Below are positions 5,484 to 6,720 of a stretch of 6,720 bases of DNA, piece by piece. The stretch lies in assembly GCA_021819345.1 (NCBI GenBank), contig JAKARG010000183.1, positions 1 to 6,720 of the forward strand, written 5' to 3'. Every line of letters starts with the position of its first letter. Within the stretch, counting starts at the first letter, position 1. Below the pieces are notes generated by a model. It was given only the letters and a program-made list of their open reading frames with translations. It searched no databases and was not told the DNA's origin. This DNA comes from Actinomycetes bacterium. Lineage in GTDB: Bacteria > Actinomycetota > Acidimicrobiia > Acidimicrobiales > Palsa-688. A program made the position numbers and the translations under genes.

Positions 5484-6392
5484 ATGAGCGACCACCACGT
5501 AGTCCAGGAGCTGCTCGGGGCCTACGCTCTCGACGCAGTCGAGGCGGGCGAGGCTTCCGATGTCGAGGCCCACCTGGCCGGCTGCACCCGCTGCCGCCGG
5601 GAGCTCGCCGAGTACCGGGAGGTAATCGGCCTGCTCGCCTTCGGCGGCGGCGACGCACCTGTCGGGGTGTGGGACCGGATCGCCGCCGGCATGCACGAGC
5701 AGCCCGCCGAGCGGAGCCTCGACCGGATCGGCGAGGAGCTGCTCGCCGAGGTCCGGGGACCCTCGCAGCGCCCGGGGCGCAGCGAGCCTGTCCGGCGTGC
5801 CGTGAGCGTCGGCCCCGACCAGCGAGAGCGCCGCTCGGCAGGTCCCGCCGAGCTCGGCTCACTTGCCGGTGCCGCGGCCGGCGGCCGCCGCCGGCGCCTC
5901 CGCAGCCCGTCCCGCCCTCGGTGGCAGGTGGTCGTCGCCGGCGTGGCCGCCGCCGCAGTGGCAGCTGCGCTGGTGCTCGGCGTCGAGGTCTCCAACCTCG
6001 ACGGTCAGCTCTCCCGCAGCCGGCAGGTCGCGGCCGCCGCTCCGGCGACGCTTCGTCAGGTTCGCGCCGCTCTGGCCGTGCCGGGGCACCGCTCGACCGA
6101 GCTGCGGGGCCCCGGCTCGGCGAGCCTCGACGTCGTGATCCTGCCCTCCGGGGTCGGCTACGTCTACTCCCCCCGTCTCCGGCGCCTGCCGTCTGACCGC
6201 ACCTACCAGCTCTGGGGGGTCGTCGGGGCCAAGGCGATCTCCTACGGGCTGCTCGGGCCCGACCCGAAGGTCGAGGAGTTCCGGGCGGGGGCCGGGCTGA
6301 GCGCGCTGGCGGTGACCGACGAGGTCGCGACCGGTGTGGTGGTCAGCCATCAGCGCTTCAGCGTCTCGGGGACGGTGCCGCAGGCATCCTGA
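5484..6392 (+). CDS. RskA-like transmembrane anti-sigma factor with zinc-binding ASD motif
   Basis: The 302-residue protein has three parts. The N-terminal anti-sigma domain (about 1-52) starts LLGAYALDAVEAGEA and carries H30-x3-C34-x2-C37 (HLAGCTRCRREL), the zinc-associated anti-sigma motif. A long, charged, Arg-rich linker (about 72-147) leads to one membrane helix, VVVAGVAAAAVAAALVLGVEV (about 149-169). The C-terminal extracytoplasmic domain (about 205-302) matches the RskA family, with TYQLWGVVGAKAISYGLL (240-257) and ending SGTVPQ. Its role is to sequester the adjacent sigma factor until proteolysis releases it. At 302 residues it is longer than mycobacterial RskA (about 230), mainly through the linker. 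Its ATG is one base after the sigma factor stop, so the pair should be translationally coupled; an in-frame GTG at 5472 would add four residues and overlap the sigma gene. Mycobacterial RskA lacks this zinc motif as I recall it. Confidence 0.88.
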   Translation: MSDHHVVQELLGAYALDAVEAGEASDVEAHLAGCTRCRRELAEYREVIGLLAFGGGDAPVGVWDRIAAGMHEQPAERSLDRIGEELLAEVRGPSQRPGRSEPVRRAVSVGPDQRERRSAGPAELGSLAGAAAGGRRRRLRSPSRPRWQVVVAGVAAAAVAAALVLGVEVSNLDGQLSRSRQVAAAAPATLRQVRAALAVPGHRSTELRGPGSASLDVVILPSGVGYVYSPRLRRLPSDRTYQLWGVVGAKAISYGLLGPDPKVEEFRAGAGLSALAVTDEVATGVVVSHQRFSVSGTVPQAS

Positions 6393-6432
6393 GCCGCTTC
6401 GGGAGGCGCTCGGGAGCCCGGCGCGGCTCTGG

Positions 6433-6438
6433 CAGACT
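6433..6438 (+). promoter_or_regulatory. Probable -10 element of a leaderless promoter for the Mur ligase gene
   Basis: CAGACT matches TAnnnT except for its first base and is followed by 6 bases (CGCCAG) and then the GTG at 6445, the same spacing as at the Mca-like gene. No Shine-Dalgarno is present. A weak hairpin (GAGCC 6414-6418 with GGCTC 6425-6429) lies just upstream in the 52-bp gap and could end the anti-sigma transcript. No -35 is recognisable. Confidence 0.5.
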
Positions 6439-6444
6439 CGCCAG

Positions 6445-6720
6445 GTGCGCTGGACGGCGACAGACGTGGTGGCGGCGACCGGGGGCGAGCTGCGCAGTGG
6501 GGATGCCGGCACCGCCCTCGAAGGGCTGGGGACCGACTCGCGCCGCCCGGTGGCGGGCAGCTGGTGGGTCGCAGTGCGCGCGGCCCGAGACGGGCACGAC
6601 TTCGTGGCCGACGCCCTGAGGGCAGGGGCCGGCGGCCTGGTGCTCGAGGCTGGTCACCCGGCCACCGAGGCACTGGCCGGCGATCCCGCTCCACGAGCCG
6701 CGGTGGTGGCCGTCGCCGAC
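6445..6720 (+). CDS. murF: N-terminal part of a Mur ligase, probably MurF (UDP-MurNAc-tripeptide--D-Ala-D-Ala ligase)
   Basis: The open frame runs off the window edge after 92 residues. It opens with RWTATDVVAATGGEL, then has LGTDSRRPVAGSWWVAV (28-44) and RDGHDFVADALRAGAGGLVLE (48-68). This is the UDP-binding N-terminal domain shared by MurE and MurF, whose usual form is 'tDSR.v.pGdlFvAl.G...DGhdF...A...GA'. The opening 'T..dv..atgGel' pattern favours MurF, the cytoplasmic enzyme that adds D-Ala-D-Ala in the last soluble step of peptidoglycan precursor synthesis. The ATP-binding GTNGKT loop lies beyond the window, so MurE is not fully excluded. The usual LF of GDLFVAL is WW here (residues 40-41). 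GTG at 6445 is chosen for the N-terminus it gives and for the -10-like hexamer 6 bases upstream. The next genes may be further cell-wall genes. Confidence 0.78.
   Translation, partial: MRWTATDVVAATGGELRSGDAGTALEGLGTDSRRPVAGSWWVAVRAARDGHDFVADALRAGAGGLVLEAGHPATEALAGDPAPRAAVVAVAD

Overview
The window is very GC-rich. It uses ATG, GTG and TTG starts, and several starts lack a Shine-Dalgarno but have a -10-like hexamer 6-7 bases upstream. It encodes a mycothiol S-conjugate amidase-type enzyme, found only in Actinomycetota, and a SigK/RskA-like sigma/anti-sigma pair. Together these point to a high-GC actinobacterium. An Acidimicrobiia-like lineage is plausible from the style of the starts and promoters, but this is inference and no marker gene proves it.

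Layout. Bases 1-57 are the tail of an unidentified plus-strand gene. Bases 58-218 are a convergent intergenic gap with two strong hairpins. Bases 219-1838 (minus) encode a DUF885-family putative zinc metallopeptidase. Its start codon lies 12 bp from that of a divergent plus-strand gene for a pterin-4a-carbinolamine dehydratase-like protein (1851-2180). That gene overlaps by 8 bp a TRAM-domain TrmA/RlmD-type RNA m5U methyltransferase (2173-3471), which ends in an 18-bp tandem duplication. An 85-bp gap with a 20-bp direct repeat and a probable leaderless promoter precedes an Mca-like amidase (3557-4465). A small SCP2-domain protein (4462-4830, TTG start) overlaps it by 4 bp. After 67 bp come an ECF sigma factor (4898-5482) and, one base later, its RskA-type membrane anti-sigma factor (5484-6392). 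The window closes with the N-terminal part of a Mur ligase, most likely MurF (6445 to the edge), again with a leaderless-type start.

How they fit together. There are three co-directional plus-strand units: dehydratase-methyltransferase, amidase-SCP2 (possibly running into the sigma/anti-sigma pair), and murF onward. The sigma/anti-sigma pair is a classic co-translated regulatory cassette. Its position just after a mycothiol detoxification gene, plus a His-x3-Cys-x2-Cys zinc motif in the anti-sigma factor, suggests but does not show a link to thiol or envelope stress. No mobile element, CRISPR array, tRNA or rRNA was seen. Most of the window is recognisable housekeeping or regulatory content. 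The less ordinary points are the overlapping divergent start region, the repeated element before the amidase gene, and the sigma/anti-sigma context.
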